A stretch of DNA of 64,000 bases, taken from Pseudomonas sp. HN11. GTDB lineage: Bacteria > Pseudomonadota > Gammaproteobacteria > Pseudomonadales > Pseudomonadaceae. Position numbers and translations under genes: made by a program. The first letter of the stretch is position 1, and every line of letters starts with the position of its first letter. A model generated the notes under the pieces. It was not told the origin of the DNA. It ran no database searches and was given only the letters and a program-made list of their open reading frames with translations. The stretch spans positions 3,669,001 to 3,733,000 of the forward strand of contig NZ_CP089985.1 of assembly GCF_021390155.1 (NCBI RefSeq), written 5' to 3'. Positions 54,021-64,000 of the stretch are shown piece after piece.

Positions 54021-55372
54021 CCCTGACTTCTTTCGGCCCGGCCAACCTGATCAAGCGTTCGCCCGAGACCCATCCCCTGACCTGGCGCCTGCGTGACGAT
54101 GCCGAACCCGTATGGTTCGACGAGTACCAGGCCAAGAACGGTTACGCCGCGGCGCGCAAAGCCTTCGCCGACATGGCCCAGGACGACATCGTCCAGACCG
54201 TGAAAGACGCCGGCCTCAAAGGCCGCGGCGGCGCAGGCTTCCCCACGGGCGTGAAGTGGGGCCTGATGCCCAAGGACGAATCCATCAACATCCGCTACCT
54301 GCTGTGCAACGCGGATGAAATGGAGCCGAACACCTGGAAAGACCGCATGCTGATGGAGCAACTGCCCCATCTGCTGATCGAAGGCATGCTGATCAGCGCC
54401 CGCGCGCTGAAAACCTACCGGGGCTACATCTTCCTGCGTGGCGAATACACCACCGCCGCCAAGCACCTCAACCGTGCCGTGGAAGAAGCCAAGGCCGCCG
54501 GTCTTTTGGGCAAGAACATCCTCGGTTCGGGTTTTGACTTCGAACTGTTCGTGCACACCGGCGCCGGGCGTTACATCTGCGGTGAAGAAACCGCACTGAT
54601 CAACTCCCTCGAAGGCCGCCGCGCCAACCCCCGCTCCAAGCCGCCCTTCCCTGCCGCCGTCGGCGTGTGGGGCAAGCCGACCTGCGTGAACAACGTCGAG
54701 ACCCTGTGCAACGTGCCGGCGATCATCGCCGACGGCGTGGACTGGTACAAATCGCTGGCCCGCGAAGGCAGCGAAGACATGGGCACCAAGCTCATGGGCT
54801 TCTCCGGCAAGGTCAAGAACCCTGGCCTGTGGGAGCTGCCGTTCGGCGTGACCGCACGCGAGCTGTTCGAGGACTACGCCGGCGGCATGCGCGACGGCTA
54901 CACCTTGAAAGCCTGGCAGCCAGGCGGCGCTGGCACCGGTTTCCTGCTGCCCGAGCATCTGGACGCACAAATGTATGCCGGCGGCATCGGCAAGGTGGGC
55001 ACCCGGATGGGTACCGGCCTGGCGATGGCGGTCGACAACACCGTGAACATGGTCTCGTTGCTGCGCAACATGGAGCAGTTCTTTGCCCGTGAATCGTGCG
55101 GTTTCTGCACCCCATGCCGCGACGGTTTGCCGTGGAGCGTCAAGCTGCTGATGGCCCTGGAAAACGGTGAAGGCCGCGAGGGTGATATCGAAACCCTGCT
55201 GGGTCTGGTCGGTTTCCTCGGCCCAGGCAAGACCTTCTGTGCCCACGCACCGGGCGCCGTGGAGCCATTGGGCAGCGCCATCAAATACTTCCGCTCGGAG
55301 TTCGAAGCCGGCATCGCGCCTACCAGCGCCGCCGTCCCGCCTCTGGCAAGGCCGATCGTAGTCGGCGCGTAA
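54017..55372 (+). CDS. nuoF: NADH-quinone oxidoreductase subunit F
   Basis: NuoF (451 residues) binds NADH, FMN and the N3 cluster. [20 protein letters not shown] binds FMN/NADH; Cys361, Cys364, Cys367 ([11 protein letters not shown]) and Cys408 ([12 protein letters not shown]) hold the [4Fe-4S] cluster. It is followed by the largest gap in the operon (135 bp), which contains a hairpin. Confidence 0.97.
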   Translation: MTLTSFGPANLIKRSPETHPLTWRLRDDAEPVWFDEYQAKNGYAAARKAFADMAQDDIVQTVKDAGLKGRGGAGFPTGVKWGLMPKDESINIRYLLCNADEMEPNTWKDRMLMEQLPHLLIEGMLISARALKTYRGYIFLRGEYTTAAKHLNRAVEEAKAAGLLGKNILGSGFDFELFVHTGAGRYICGEETALINSLEGRRANPRSKPPFPAAVGVWGKPTCVNNVETLCNVPAIIADGVDWYKSLAREGSEDMGTKLMGFSGKVKNPGLWELPFGVTARELFEDYAGGMRDGYTLKAWQPGGAGTGFLLPEHLDAQMYAGGIGKVGTRMGTGLAMAVDNTVNMVSLLRNMEQFFARESCGFCTPCRDGLPWSVKLLMALENGEGREGDIETLLGLVGFLGPGKTFCAHAPGAVEPLGSAIKYFRSEFEAGIAPTSAAVPPLARPIVVGA

Positions 55373-55383
55373 CGCTTTAAAAG

Positions 55384-55410
55384 GCGAAGGGTCCGTGCCC
55401 TTCGCTTTCT
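55384..55410 (+). terminator. Terminator-like hairpin inside the nuo operon
   Basis: GCGAAGGG (55384-55391) and CCCTTCGC (55398-55405) form a perfect 8-bp stem with a TCCGTG loop, followed by TTTCT, between nuoF and nuoG. The short U-tract predicts partial termination, or protection of an mRNA 3' end. Confidence 0.6.
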
Positions 55411-55439
55411 CATGGGCTGACGCCGTAAAGGCTGTGTTG

Positions 55440-55526
55440 ATGCCCATGAATAACAAGATTCCATTAGCCACGCCCGCTGACAACGGGCCAACGAAGAACT
55501 TTGAACCATGGCCACTATCCACGTAG
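55440..55526 (+). CDS. Possible 28-codon upstream reading frame overlapping nuoG start
   Basis: An ATG at 55440 opens a frame of 28 codons ([16 protein letters not shown]...) that stops at 55526, after crossing the nuoG ATG at 55508 in another frame. nuoG itself has only a weak ribosome site (GAAG). Translation of this frame could couple to or compete with nuoG. No good ribosome site precedes it either, so it may be chance. Confidence 0.25.
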   Translation: MPMNNKIPLATPADNGPTKNFEPWPLST

Positions 55527-58222
55527 ACGGCAAAGCGCTCGAAGTCGATGGGGCAGACAACCTGTTACAGGCATGTCTCTCACTAGGCCTCGACATCCCG
55601 TATTTCTGCTGGCACCCCGCGCTTGGTAGCGTCGGTGCCTGTCGCCAGTGCGCGGTCAAGCAATACACCGACGAGAACGACACCCGTGGTCGTATCGTCA
55701 TGTCGTGCATGACCCCAGCCACCGACAACACCTGGATCTCCATCGACGATGAAGAATCCAAGGCGTTCCGCGCCAGCGTTGTCGAATGGCTGATGACCAA
55801 CCACCCCCACGACTGCCCGGTCTGTGAGGAAGGCGGTCACTGCCACTTGCAAGACATGACGGTGATGACCGGCCACAACGAGCGCCGTTATCGCTTCACC
55901 AAGCGTACCCACCAGAATCAGGACCTCGGCCCGTTCATCTCCCACGAGATGAACCGCTGCATCGCCTGCTATCGCTGCGTGCGCTTCTATAAAGACTACG
56001 CCGGCGGCACCGACCTGGGCGTCTTCGGCGCCCACGACAACGTGTACTTCGGTCGCGTTGAAGACGGCGTGCTCGAAAGCGAGTTCTCCGGCAACCTCAC
56101 CGAGGTCTGCCCGACCGGTGTGTTCACCGACAAGACTCACTCCGAGCGCTACAACCGTAAGTGGGACATGCAGTTCGCGCCAAGCATCTGCCATGGCTGC
56201 TCCAGCGGGTGCAACATCTCCCCGGGCGAGCGCTACGGCGAACTGCGCCGCATCGAAAACCGCTTCAACGGTTCGGTCAACCAGTACTTCCTGTGCGACC
56301 GCGGCCGTTTCGGCTATGGCTACGTCAACCGCGAAGACCGCCCTCGCCAGCCACTGTTGGCCGATGGCGCCAAGCTGAGCCTGGACGCCGCGCTGGATAA
56401 AGCCGCCGAGCTGCTGCGCGGGCGCAACATCGTCGGTATCGGTTCGCCGCGTGCCAGCCTCGAAAGCAACTACGCGTTGCGCGAGCTGGTCGGCGCCGAG
56501 CACTTCTACTCCGGCATCGAAGCCGGTGAGCTGGAGCGCATCCGCCTGGTCCTGCAAGTGCTGAACGACAGCCCGCTGCCGGTTCCGAACATGCGCGACA
56601 TCGAAGACCACGACGCCATCTTCGTGCTCGGTGAAGACCTGACCCAGACCGCCGCGCGCATCGCCCTGTCGCTGCGCCAGTCGGTCAAAGGCAAGGCCGA
56701 AGACATGGCCGACGCCATGCGCGTGCAGCCTTGGCTCGACGCAGCGGTGAAAAACATCGGCCAGCACGCGCTGAACCCGCTGTTTATCGCAAGCATCGCT
56801 GAAACCAAGCTCGACGACATCGCCGAAGAATGTGTGCACGCGGCACCGGATGACCTGGCCCGCCTCGGTTTCGCCGTGGCCCACGCCCTCGACGCCAGCG
56901 CGCCGGCCGTCGACGGCCTGGACGCTGAAGCCGGTGAGCTGGCCCAGCGCATTGCCGACGCCCTGCTGGCCGCCAAGCGCCCCTTGATCATTGCCGGCAC
57001 CTCCTTGGCTTCCAAGGCGCTGATCGAAGCCGCCGCCAACATCGCCAAGGCCCTGAAGCTGCGCGACAAGAACGGTTCCATCAGCCTGGTCGTGCCAGAG
57101 GCCAACAGCCTTGGCCTGGCCATGCTCGGTGGCGAGTCCCTGGACGCTGGCCTGCAAGCGGTGATCGACGGCAATGCCGACGCCATCGTGGTACTGGAAA
57201 ACGACCTGTACACCCGCACCGATGCCGCCAAGGTTGACGCTGCACTGGACGCCAGCAAAGTCCTGATCGTTGCCGACCACCAGAAGACCGCCACCAGCGA
57301 GCGTGCCGACCTGGTCCTGCCAGCCGCCACCTTTGCCGAAGGCGACGGTACCCTGGTCAGCCAGGAAGGCCGCGCCCAGCGCTTCTTCCAGGTGTTCGAT
57401 CCGAAGTACATGGACGCCAGCATCCTGGTTCACGAAGGCTGGCGCTGGCTGCATGCCCTGCGCGCTACCCTGCTGAACCAGCCGATTGACTGGACCCAGC
57501 TTGATCACGTGACCGCCGCCACCGCCGCCAGCGCGCCGCAGCTGGCACGCATCGTCGATGCCGCGCCGTCCGCAACGTTCCGTATCAAGGGCCTGAAACT
57601 GGCACGTGAACCGCTGCGTTATTCCGGGCGTACCGCCATGCGCGCCGACATCAGCGTGCACGAACCGCGTACCCCGCAAGACATCGACACCGCGTTCGCC
57701 TTCTCCATGGAAGGTTACTCGGGCTCTGCCGAACCGCGCCAACAGGTGCCGTTCGCCTGGTCGCCGGGCTGGAACTCGCCGCAGGCCTGGAACAAGTTCC
57801 AGGACGAAGTCGGCGGTCACATTCGCGCTGGCGACCCAGGCACCCGCCTGATCGAAAGCACCGGTGACTCGCTGAACTGGTTCGCCGCCGTACCGCGTCC
57901 GTTCAACCCGGCCCAGGGCACCTGGCAGGTTGTTCCGTTCTTCCACCTGTTCGGCAGCGAGGAGAATTCCTCGAAAGCCGCACCGGTTCAAGAGCGCATC
58001 CCAGCCGCCTACGTCTCCCTGGCCAAGTCCGAAGCCGACCGCCTGGGCGTCAACGACGGTGCCTTGCTCAGCCTGGACGTGGCCGGCCAGACCCTGCGTC
58101 TGCCGCTGCGCATCAACGAAGAGTTGGGCGCAGGCCTGGTTGCACTGCCGAAAGGTTTCGCCGGCATTCCACCTGCAATCTTTGGCAAAACCGTTGACGG
58201 TCTGCAGGAGGCAGCGCAATGA
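55508..58222 (+). CDS. nuoG: NADH-quinone oxidoreductase subunit G
   Basis: NuoG (904 residues) conducts electrons through several clusters. N1b is bound by Cys34, Cys45, Cys48 and Cys67; [14 protein letters not shown] with its His ligand holds N5; [10 protein letters not shown] plus EVCPTGVF holds N4; and [14 protein letters not shown] indicates the extra N7 cluster, as in E. coli. The rest is a molybdopterin-oxidoreductase-like domain that binds no cofactor. It overlaps nuoH by 4 bp. Confidence 0.97.
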   Translation: MATIHVDGKALEVDGADNLLQACLSLGLDIPYFCWHPALGSVGACRQCAVKQYTDENDTRGRIVMSCMTPATDNTWISIDDEESKAFRASVVEWLMTNHPHDCPVCEEGGHCHLQDMTVMTGHNERRYRFTKRTHQNQDLGPFISHEMNRCIACYRCVRFYKDYAGGTDLGVFGAHDNVYFGRVEDGVLESEFSGNLTEVCPTGVFTDKTHSERYNRKWDMQFAPSICHGCSSGCNISPGERYGELRRIENRFNGSVNQYFLCDRGRFGYGYVNREDRPRQPLLADGAKLSLDAALDKAAELLRGRNIVGIGSPRASLESNYALRELVGAEHFYSGIEAGELERIRLVLQVLNDSPLPVPNMRDIEDHDAIFVLGEDLTQTAARIALSLRQSVKGKAEDMADAMRVQPWLDAAVKNIGQHALNPLFIASIAETKLDDIAEECVHAAPDDLARLGFAVAHALDASAPAVDGLDAEAGELAQRIADALLAAKRPLIIAGTSLASKALIEAAANIAKALKLRDKNGSISLVVPEANSLGLAMLGGESLDAGLQAVIDGNADAIVVLENDLYTRTDAAKVDAALDASKVLIVADHQKTATSERADLVLPAATFAEGDGTLVSQEGRAQRFFQVFDPKYMDASILVHEGWRWLHALRATLLNQPIDWTQLDHVTAATAASAPQLARIVDAAPSATFRIKGLKLAREPLRYSGRTAMRADISVHEPRTPQDIDTAFAFSMEGYSGSAEPRQQVPFAWSPGWNSPQAWNKFQDEVGGHIRAGDPGTRLIESTGDSLNWFAAVPRPFNPAQGTWQVVPFFHLFGSEENSSKAAPVQERIPAAYVSLAKSEADRLGVNDGALLSLDVAGQTLRLPLRINEELGAGLVALPKGFAGIPPAIFGKTVDGLQEAAQ

Positions 58223-59226
58223 CCTGGTTCACCCCTGAAGTGATCGACGTGATCATCTCGGTCGTCAAGGCCATCGTGATCCTGTTGGCGGTAGTCGTTG
58301 CGGGCGCCCTGCTCAGCTTCGTCGAACGTCGCCTGCTGGGCTGGTGGCAGGACCGTTACGGTCCGAACCGCGTTGGCCCGTTCGGTATGTTCCAGATCGC
58401 CGCCGACATGCTGAAAATGTTCTTCAAGGAAGACTGGACTCCGCCGTTTGCCGACAAGGTGATCTTCACCCTGGCACCGGTCGTGGCCATGAGCGCCTTG
58501 CTGATCGCCTTCGCGATCATCCCGATCACCCCGACCTGGGGCGTGGCGGACCTGAACATCGGCTTGCTGTTCTTCTTCGCCATGGCCGGCTTGTCGGTCT
58601 ACGCGGTGCTGTTCGCCGGCTGGTCGAGCAACAACAAGTTCGCCCTGCTGGGCAGCTTGCGGGCCTCGGCCCAGACCGTGTCCTACGAAGTGTTCATGGG
58701 CCTGGCGCTGATGGGCATCGTGGTGCAGGTCGGCTCGTTCAACATGCGCGACATCGTCGAGTACCAGGCGCAGAACCTGTGGTTCATCATTCCGCAGTTC
58801 TTCGGTTTCTGTACCTTCTTCATCGCTGGCGTCGCCGTGACTCACCGTCACCCGTTCGACCAGCCGGAAGCGGAACAGGAACTGGCCGACGGTTACCACA
58901 TCGAATACGCCGGCATGAAATGGGGCATGTTCTTCGTCGGTGAGTACATCGGCATCATCTTGATCTCGGCCCTGCTGGTCACGCTGTTCTTTGGCGGCTG
59001 GCACGGTCCGTTCGGCATCCTGCCGCAGTTGGCGTTCTTCTGGTTCTTCCTGAAGACCGCGTTCTTCATCATGTTGTTTATCCTGCTGCGCGCTTCCATT
59101 CCGCGTCCACGATATGACCAGGTGATGGATTTCAGCTGGCGATTCTGCCTGCCGCTGACCCTGATCAATTTGCTGGTGACGGCTGCCGTTGTGTTGTTGA
59201 ACACGCCAGCCGGCGCGGTTCAGTGA
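58219..59226 (+). CDS. nuoH: NADH-quinone oxidoreductase subunit H
   Basis: NuoH (335 residues, about eight membrane helices) forms the quinone chamber with NuoB and Nuo[22 protein letters not shown] and [20 protein letters not shown] are conserved loops. Confidence 0.97.
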   Translation: MTWFTPEVIDVIISVVKAIVILLAVVVAGALLSFVERRLLGWWQDRYGPNRVGPFGMFQIAADMLKMFFKEDWTPPFADKVIFTLAPVVAMSALLIAFAIIPITPTWGVADLNIGLLFFFAMAGLSVYAVLFAGWSSNNKFALLGSLRASAQTVSYEVFMGLALMGIVVQVGSFNMRDIVEYQAQNLWFIIPQFFGFCTFFIAGVAVTHRHPFDQPEAEQELADGYHIEYAGMKWGMFFVGEYIGIILISALLVTLFFGGWHGPFGILPQLAFFWFFLKTAFFIMLFILLRASIPRPRYDQVMDFSWRFCLPLTLINLLVTAAVVLLNTPAGAVQ

Positions 59227-59237
59227 GGATTTGACCC

Positions 59238-59786
59238 ATGTTCAAATATATTGGCGACATCGTTAAGGGTACCGGTACCCAGTTGCGAAGCCTGGTGATG
59301 GTGTTCGGTCACGGCTTTCGCAAACGCGACACCCTGCAATACCCGGAAGAAGCGGTGTACCTGCCGCCGCGTTATCGCGGCCGCATCGTACTGACCCGCG
59401 ACCCCGATGGCGAAGAGCGTTGCGTAGCCTGCAACCTGTGCGCCGTGGCGTGCCCGGTGGGTTGCATCTCCCTGCAGAAAGCTGAAACCGAAGACGGTCG
59501 CTGGTATCCGGACTTCTTCCGCATCAACTTCTCGCGCTGCATTTTCTGCGGCCTCTGCGAGGAAGCTTGCCCGACCACCGCGATCCAGCTCACACCGGAT
59601 TTCGAGATGGCCGAGTTCAAACGTCAGGACCTGGTGTACGAGAAAGAAGATCTGCTGATCTCTGGTCCCGGTAAAAACCCTGATTACAACTTCTATCGTG
59701 TTGCAGGTATGGCCGTTGCCGGTAAGCCGAAAGGCGCCGCACAAAACGAAGCCGAGCCGATCAACGTGAAGAGCTTGCTGCCTTAA
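59238..59786 (+). CDS. nuoI: NADH-quinone oxidoreductase subunit I
   Basis: NuoI (182 residues) holds clusters N6a and N6b through Cys62, Cys65, Cys68, Cys72 ([15 protein letters not shown]) and Cys101, Cys104, Cys107, Cys111 ([15 protein letters not shown]). It links NuoG to NuoB. Confidence 0.97.
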   Translation: MFKYIGDIVKGTGTQLRSLVMVFGHGFRKRDTLQYPEEAVYLPPRYRGRIVLTRDPDGEERCVACNLCAVACPVGCISLQKAETEDGRWYPDFFRINFSRCIFCGLCEEACPTTAIQLTPDFEMAEFKRQDLVYEKEDLLISGPGKNPDYNFYRVAGMAVAGKPKGAAQNEAEPINVKSLLP

Positions 59787-59795
59787 GGAAGAAAG

Positions 59796-60299
59796 ATGGA
59801 ATTCGCTTTCTATTTCGCATCGGGTATCGCGGTTGTGTCCACGCTTCGCGTGATCACCAACACCAACCCCGTGCACGCCCTGCTCTACCTGATCATTTCG
59901 CTGATCGCCGTGGCCATGACCTTCTTCGCACTCGGCGCACCGTTCGCCGGCGTGCTGGAAGTGATCGCCTACGCGGGCGCCATTATGGTGCTGTTCGTGT
60001 TTGTGGTGATGATGCTCAACCTGGGGCCGGCTTCGGTCGCCCAGGAGCGCGTCTGGCTCAAGCCCGGTATCTGGCTCGGCCCGGTTGTCCTCGCAGCGCT
60101 GCTGCTGGGTGAACTGCTGTATGTGCTGTTCGCTCACCAGAGCGGCCAGGCCATCGGCCACACCACCGTGGACGCGAAAGCCGTGGGCGTCAGCCTGTTC
60201 GGCCCGTACCTGCTGGTGGTCGAACTGGCTTCGATGTTGCTGCTCGCCGCAGCCATCACCGCCTTCCACTTGGGCCGCAACGAAGCCAAGGAGCAATGA
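59796..60299 (+). CDS. nuoJ: NADH-quinone oxidoreductase subunit J
   Basis: NuoJ (167 residues, five membrane helices) belongs to the proton-translocating arm; [20 protein letters not shown] and [20 protein letters not shown] are typical. It ends two bases before the nuoK start. Confidence 0.96.
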   Translation: MEFAFYFASGIAVVSTLRVITNTNPVHALLYLIISLIAVAMTFFALGAPFAGVLEVIAYAGAIMVLFVFVVMMLNLGPASVAQERVWLKPGIWLGPVVLAALLLGELLYVLFAHQSGQAIGHTTVDAKAVGVSLFGPYLLVVELASMLLLAAAITAFHLGRNEAKEQ

Positions 60300-60301
60300 C
60301 G

Positions 60302-60610
60302 ATGCCTGCTATCCCTTTGGAGCATGGTCTGGCGGTCGCCGGCATCCTGTTCTGCCTTGGCCTGGTCGGCCTGATGGTGCGCCGTAACATTCTGTTCGTG
60401 TTGATGAGCCTGGAAATCATGATGAACGCCGCGGCACTCGCATTCATCGTTGCAGGTGCACGTTGGGGTCAGCCGGATGGACAAGTCATGTTCATCCTGG
60501 TGATCAGCCTGGCAGCCGCCGAAGCCAGTATTGGCCTGGCGATCCTGCTGCAGCTGTATCGTCGCTTCCACACGCTTGATATCGACGCTGCCAGTGAGAT
60601 GCGCGGATGA
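60302..60610 (+). CDS. nuoK: NADH-quinone oxidoreductase subunit K
   Basis: NuoK (102 residues, three helices) has the conserved membrane glutamates in [15 protein letters not shown] and [16 protein letters not shown] choose the second ATG (60302), with AAGGAG eight bases upstream, over the ATG at 60296, which is too close. It overlaps nuoL by 4 bp. Confidence 0.96.
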   Translation: MPAIPLEHGLAVAGILFCLGLVGLMVRRNILFVLMSLEIMMNAAALAFIVAGARWGQPDGQVMFILVISLAAAEASIGLAILLQLYRRFHTLDIDAASEMRG

Positions 60611-62460
60611 ACATGATCTTTCTGACTTTCGTATTCCCCCTGATCGGTTTCCTGCTGCTGTCGTTCTCCCGTGGACGCTGGTCGGAAAACCTGTCGGCCC
60701 TGGTGGGCGTGGGTTCCATTGGCCTGTCGGCGATCGTTGCCGCCTACGTCATCTGGCAATTCAACGTGGCGCCGCCGGAAGGCGGCCACTACACCCTGGT
60801 GCTGTGGCAGTGGATGTCGGTGGAAGGCTTCAAGCCCAACTTCGCCCTCTACGTCGACGGCCTGTCGATCACCATGCTCGGCGTGGTAGTGGGTGTGGGC
60901 TTTTTGATCCACCTGTTCGCGTCCTGGTACATGCGCGGTGAGGCCGGTTACTCGCGCTTCTTCTCGTACACCAACCTGTTTATCGCCAGCATGCTGTTCC
61001 TGGTGCTGGGCGATAACCTGTTGTTCCTGTACTTCGGCTGGGAAGGCGTGGGCCTGTGCTCGTACCTGTTGATCGGTTTCTACTACAGCAACCGCAACAA
61101 CGGTAACGCGGCACTCAAGGCCTTCATCGTGACCCGCATCGGCGACGTGTTCATGGCTATCGGCCTGTTCATCCTGTTCCAACAGGTGGGCACGCTGAAC
61201 ATCCAGGAACTGCTGGTGCTGGCGCCGCAGAAATTCCAGGTCGGTGACTTCTGGATCACCTTGGCGACCCTGATGCTGCTGGGCGGCGCCGTGGGTAAAT
61301 CCGCGCAACTGCCACTGCAAACCTGGCTGGCGGATGCCATGGCCGGTCCTACCCCGGTTTCCGCACTGATCCACGCCGCAACCATGGTTACCGCCGGCGT
61401 CTACCTGATCGCCCGTACCCACGGCCTGTTCACCCTGGCGCCGAACATCCTGCATCTTGTCGGCATCGTCGGTGGCGTGACTCTCGTACTGGCCGGTTTT
61501 GCCGCCCTGGTGCAGACCGACATCAAACGTATCCTCGCCTACTCGACCATGAGCCAGATCGGCTACATGTTCCTGGCCCTGGGCGTGGGTGCGTGGGACG
61601 CGGCGATTTTCCACCTGATGACCCACGCTTTCTTCAAGGCCCTGTTGTTCCTCGCTTCCGGTGCGGTGATCGTGGCCTGCCACCACGAGCAGAACATCTT
61701 CAAGATGGGCGGCCTGTGGAAGAAACTGCCACTGGCCTACGCCAGCTTCATCGTCGGTGGTGCCGCGCTCGCAGCCTTGCCATTGGTGACCGCCGGTTTC
61801 TACTCGAAAGACGAAATCCTCTGGGAAGCTTTTGCCAGCGGTAACCAGAACCTGCTGTACGCAGGCCTGGTAGGTGCGTTCATGACCTCGCTGTACACCT
61901 TCCGCCTGATCTTCATCACCTTCCACGGTGAAGCCAAGACCGAAGCGCACGCAGGCCATGGCATCTCGCACTGGTTGCCCTTGTCGGTACTGATCATCCT
62001 GTCGACCTTCGTCGGCGCCATGATCACCCCGCCGCTGCACGGTGTATTGCCACAAAGCGTCGGCCATGCCGGCGGCGACGCCCAGCACAGCCTGGAACTC
62101 GCCTCGGGCGCCATTGCCATCGCCGGTATCTTGTTGGCAGCCTTGCTGTTCCTTGGCAAGCGTCGCTTCGTGACCGCCGTGGCCAACAGTGGCATTGGCC
62201 GTTTCCTTTCGGCCTGGTGGTTCGCCGCCTGGGGCTTCGACTGGCTCTACGACAAACTGTTCGTCAAGCCTTACCTGGCCATCAGCCACATTCTGCGTAA
62301 AGACCCGCTCGACCAGACCATCGGTTTGATCCCGCGTGCCGCCAAGGCCGGTCACACCGCCCTTAGCCGCAGCGAGACCGGCCAATTGCGTTGGTATGCA
62401 GCTTCCATGGCTGCTGGTGCCGTGCTGGTGATCGGCGCCATCGTCGTGGTTGCGGCCTGA
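60607..62460 (+). CDS. nuoL: NADH-quinone oxidoreductase subunit L
   Basis: NuoL (617 residues) is the distal antiporter-like subunit with about 16 membrane helices and the long lateral helix near its C terminus. [20 protein letters not shown] matches in part ([15 protein letters not shown]), and [20 protein letters not shown] with its lysine/histidine channel residues is clear. Confidence 0.97.
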   Translation: MNMIFLTFVFPLIGFLLLSFSRGRWSENLSALVGVGSIGLSAIVAAYVIWQFNVAPPEGGHYTLVLWQWMSVEGFKPNFALYVDGLSITMLGVVVGVGFLIHLFASWYMRGEAGYSRFFSYTNLFIASMLFLVLGDNLLFLYFGWEGVGLCSYLLIGFYYSNRNNGNAALKAFIVTRIGDVFMAIGLFILFQQVGTLNIQELLVLAPQKFQVGDFWITLATLMLLGGAVGKSAQLPLQTWLADAMAGPTPVSALIHAATMVTAGVYLIARTHGLFTLAPNILHLVGIVGGVTLVLAGFAALVQTDIKRILAYSTMSQIGYMFLALGVGAWDAAIFHLMTHAFFKALLFLASGAVIVACHHEQNIFKMGGLWKKLPLAYASFIVGGAALAALPLVTAGFYSKDEILWEAFASGNQNLLYAGLVGAFMTSLYTFRLIFITFHGEAKTEAHAGHGISHWLPLSVLIILSTFVGAMITPPLHGVLPQSVGHAGGDAQHSLELASGAIAIAGILLAALLFLGKRRFVTAVANSGIGRFLSAWWFAAWGFDWLYDKLFVKPYLAISHILRKDPLDQTIGLIPRAAKAGHTALSRSETGQLRWYAASMAAGAVLVIGAIVVVAA

Positions 62461-62515
62461 CTATGTTTAAGTGCACTGCGTACTTTGCGAACTTGCGAAA
62501 GGAAACGAGCCCGTC

Positions 62516-64000
62516 ATGATTCTGCCCTGGCTAATCCTGATCCCCTTTATCGGCGGCCTGCTCTGCTGGATGGGTGAACGCTTCGGCGCCACCCTCCCCC
62601 GCTGGATTGCGTTGCTGACCATGTCCCTGGAACTCGCACTCGGCCTCTGGCTGTGGGCCCATGGCGATTATTCATTTGCTCCGGCACCGGGTGTCGATCC
62701 CACTTTCGCGCTTGAATTCAAGCACGTGTGGATCCAGCGCTTCGGCATCAATGTGCACCTGGCCCTCGACGGCCTGTCGCTGTTGATGATCCTGCTGACC
62801 GGCCTGCTGGGTATCCTCTCGGTACTCTGCTCCTGGAAAGAGATCCAGCGTCACGTGGGCTTCTTCCACCTGAACCTGATGTGGATCCTGGGCGGCGTCG
62901 TCGGTGTGTTCCTCGCCCTCGACCTGTTCATGTTCTTCTTCTTCTGGGAAATGATGCTGGTGCCGATGTACTTCCTCATCGCGCTCTGGGGTCACAGTTC
63001 TTCGGACGGCAAGAAAACCCGGATCTACGCGGCGACCAAGTTCTTCATCTTCACCCAGGCTTCCGGCCTGATCATGTTGGTGGCGATCCTGGGCCTGGTA
63101 CTGGTCAACTTCAACAACACCGGCGTGATTACCTTCAACTACGCCGACCTGTTGAAGACCAAGATGTCCCTGACCACCGAGTACGTGCTGATGCTGGGCT
63201 TCTTCATCGCCTTCGCGGTGAAGCTGCCGGTGGTGCCGTTCCACTCCTGGTTGCCTGACGCTCACGCCCAGGCGCCGACTGCCGGTTCCGTGGACCTGGC
63301 CGGTATCCTGCTGAAGACGGCAGCCTACGGCCTGCTGCGTTTCGCCCTTCCGCTGTTCCCGAATGCCTCGGCCGAGTTCGCGCCGATCGCCATGACCCTG
63401 GGTCTGATCGGGATCTTCTACGGTGCGTTCCTGGCGTTCGCGCAAACCGACATCAAGCGCCTGATCGCCTTCTCGTCCGTTTCCCACATGGGTTTCGTAC
63501 TGATCGGCATCTACTCCGGCAGCCAACTGGCGCTGCAAGGCGCAGTGATCCAGATGCTGGCCCACGGTGTTTCGGCCGCTGCCCTGTTTATCCTGAGTGG
63601 CCAGCTGTACGAGCGCCTGCACACCCGTGACATGCGTGAAATGGGTGGCGTGTGGTCACGTATCGCGTACCTGCCGGCGATCAGCCTGTTCTTCGCCGCC
63701 GCGTCTCTAGGCTTGCCAGGCACCGGCAACTTCATCGGCGAGTTCCTGATACTGATGGGTGCCTTCGTGCAAACGCCGTGGATCAGCGCCATTGCTACCT
63801 CCGGCCTGGTGTTCGGTTCGGTGTACTCGCTGATCATGATCCACCGCGCCTACTTCGGCCCGGCCAAGTCCGACACCGTCCTGCAAGGGATGGATGCTCG
63901 CGAACTGATCATGGTGCTCGGCCTTGCGGTGCTGCTGATCTACATCGGCGTGTACCCGCAACCGTTCCTGGATACTTCTGCCGCGACGATGCATGGCGTG
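62516..64000 (+). CDS. nuoM: NADH-quinone oxidoreductase subunit M (3' end cut by window)
   Basis: 495 codons of NuoM are present, with no stop before the window ends; the family is about 510 residues long, so only the last few are missing. Antiporter-like motifs VKLPVVPFHSWLPDAHAQAP and SSVSHMGFVLIGIYSG are visible, and LFMFFFFWEMMLVPMYFLI holds the conserved membrane Glu. AAAGGAAAC lies upstream of the ATG. nuoN probably follows outside. Confidence 0.96.
   Translation, partial: MILPWLILIPFIGGLLCWMGERFGATLPRWIALLTMSLELALGLWLWAHGDYSFAPAPGVDPTFALEFKHVWIQRFGINVHLALDGLSLLMILLTGLLGILSVLCSWKEIQRHVGFFHLNLMWILGGVVGVFLALDLFMFFFFWEMMLVPMYFLIALWGHSSSDGKKTRIYAATKFFIFTQASGLIMLVAILGLVLVNFNNTGVITFNYADLLKTKMSLTTEYVLMLGFFIAFAVKLPVVPFHSWLPDAHAQAPTAGSVDLAGILLKTAAYGLLRFALPLFPNASAEFAPIAMTLGLIGIFYGAFLAFAQTDIKRLIAFSSVSHMGFVLIGIYSGSQLALQGAVIQMLAHGVSAAALFILSGQLYERLHTRDMREMGGVWSRIAYLPAISLFFAAASLGLPGTGNFIGEFLILMGAFVQTPWISAIATSGLVFGSVYSLIMIHRAYFGPAKSDTVLQGMDARELIMVLGLAVLLIYIGVYPQPFLDTSAATMHGV

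Overview
This window looks like about 64 kb of chromosome from a Pseudomonas of the P. fluorescens group. The evidence is high GC, an intact 917-codon gacS (His294, Asp717 and His863 all present) followed directly by ldhA, the Pseudomonas-style cluster aat-bpt-infA-clpA-clpS-cspD-icd-idh-mnmA-hflD-purB-aceA-nuo, and REP/REPIN palindromes of the GTGGGAGCGGGCTTGC type between convergent genes. Almost everything is core housekeeping. I see no CRISPR array, intact IS element, prophage or defence island, and no new multi-gene system.

Layout. 1-1296: a tRNA-Ser(UGA) gene with a 72-bp duplicate of its 3' end and terminator about 1.17 kb away. Between the two copies lie a secreted glycine-zipper protein and a decayed integrase tail, so this is the scar of a tRNA-targeted element. 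1449-9003: yccA, then a leftward envelope operon comEC-exbB-exbD-lpxK-ycaR-kdsB-ptp-murB. 9139-14592: a DUF2062 protein, a 45-codon histidine-kinase remnant, gacS, ldhA, a zinc-ribbon protein and a META lipoprotein. 14662-20905: a thioredoxin-like lipoprotein, arsC-wrbA-DUF2069, a DNA glycosylase homologue, ttcA, a Yip1 protein, sprT and a CoA-transferase. 21063-25966: tusDCBE with a coupled TrpD2-like gene, a glutathionyl-hydroquinone reductase and cysG. 25967-32057: leftward serS-crcB-rarA-lolA-ftsK. 32554-38952: an N-degron set (aat, bpt, clpA, clpS) with infA, cspD and dimeric icd. 39446-49994: monomeric idh, nudJ, mnmA-hflD, purB, a JmjC ribosomal oxygenase gene, a GNAT gene, a secretin-like periplasmic protein and aceA. 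50565-64000: nuoA through nuoM, with nuoM cut by the window end.

How the genes connect. TusDCBE delivers sulfur to MnmA (both present) for 2-thiouridine in tRNA, and TtcA makes 2-thiocytidine. Aat and Bpt add leucine or phenylalanine to protein N termini, ClpS recognises these and ClpA unfolds the substrate. Two unrelated NADP-isocitrate dehydrogenases, head to head, lie about 10 kb from isocitrate lyase, which competes for the same substrate. KdsB, LpxK, MurB and LolA all serve envelope synthesis.

Most worth a second look: the tRNA-Ser duplication and its cargo, including a possible AlgU promoter; the kinase fragment beside gacS; the structured, gene-free region before aceA; a terminator-like hairpin plus a short upstream reading frame inside the nuo operon; the secretin-like orphan; and two dyads between clpS and cspD.
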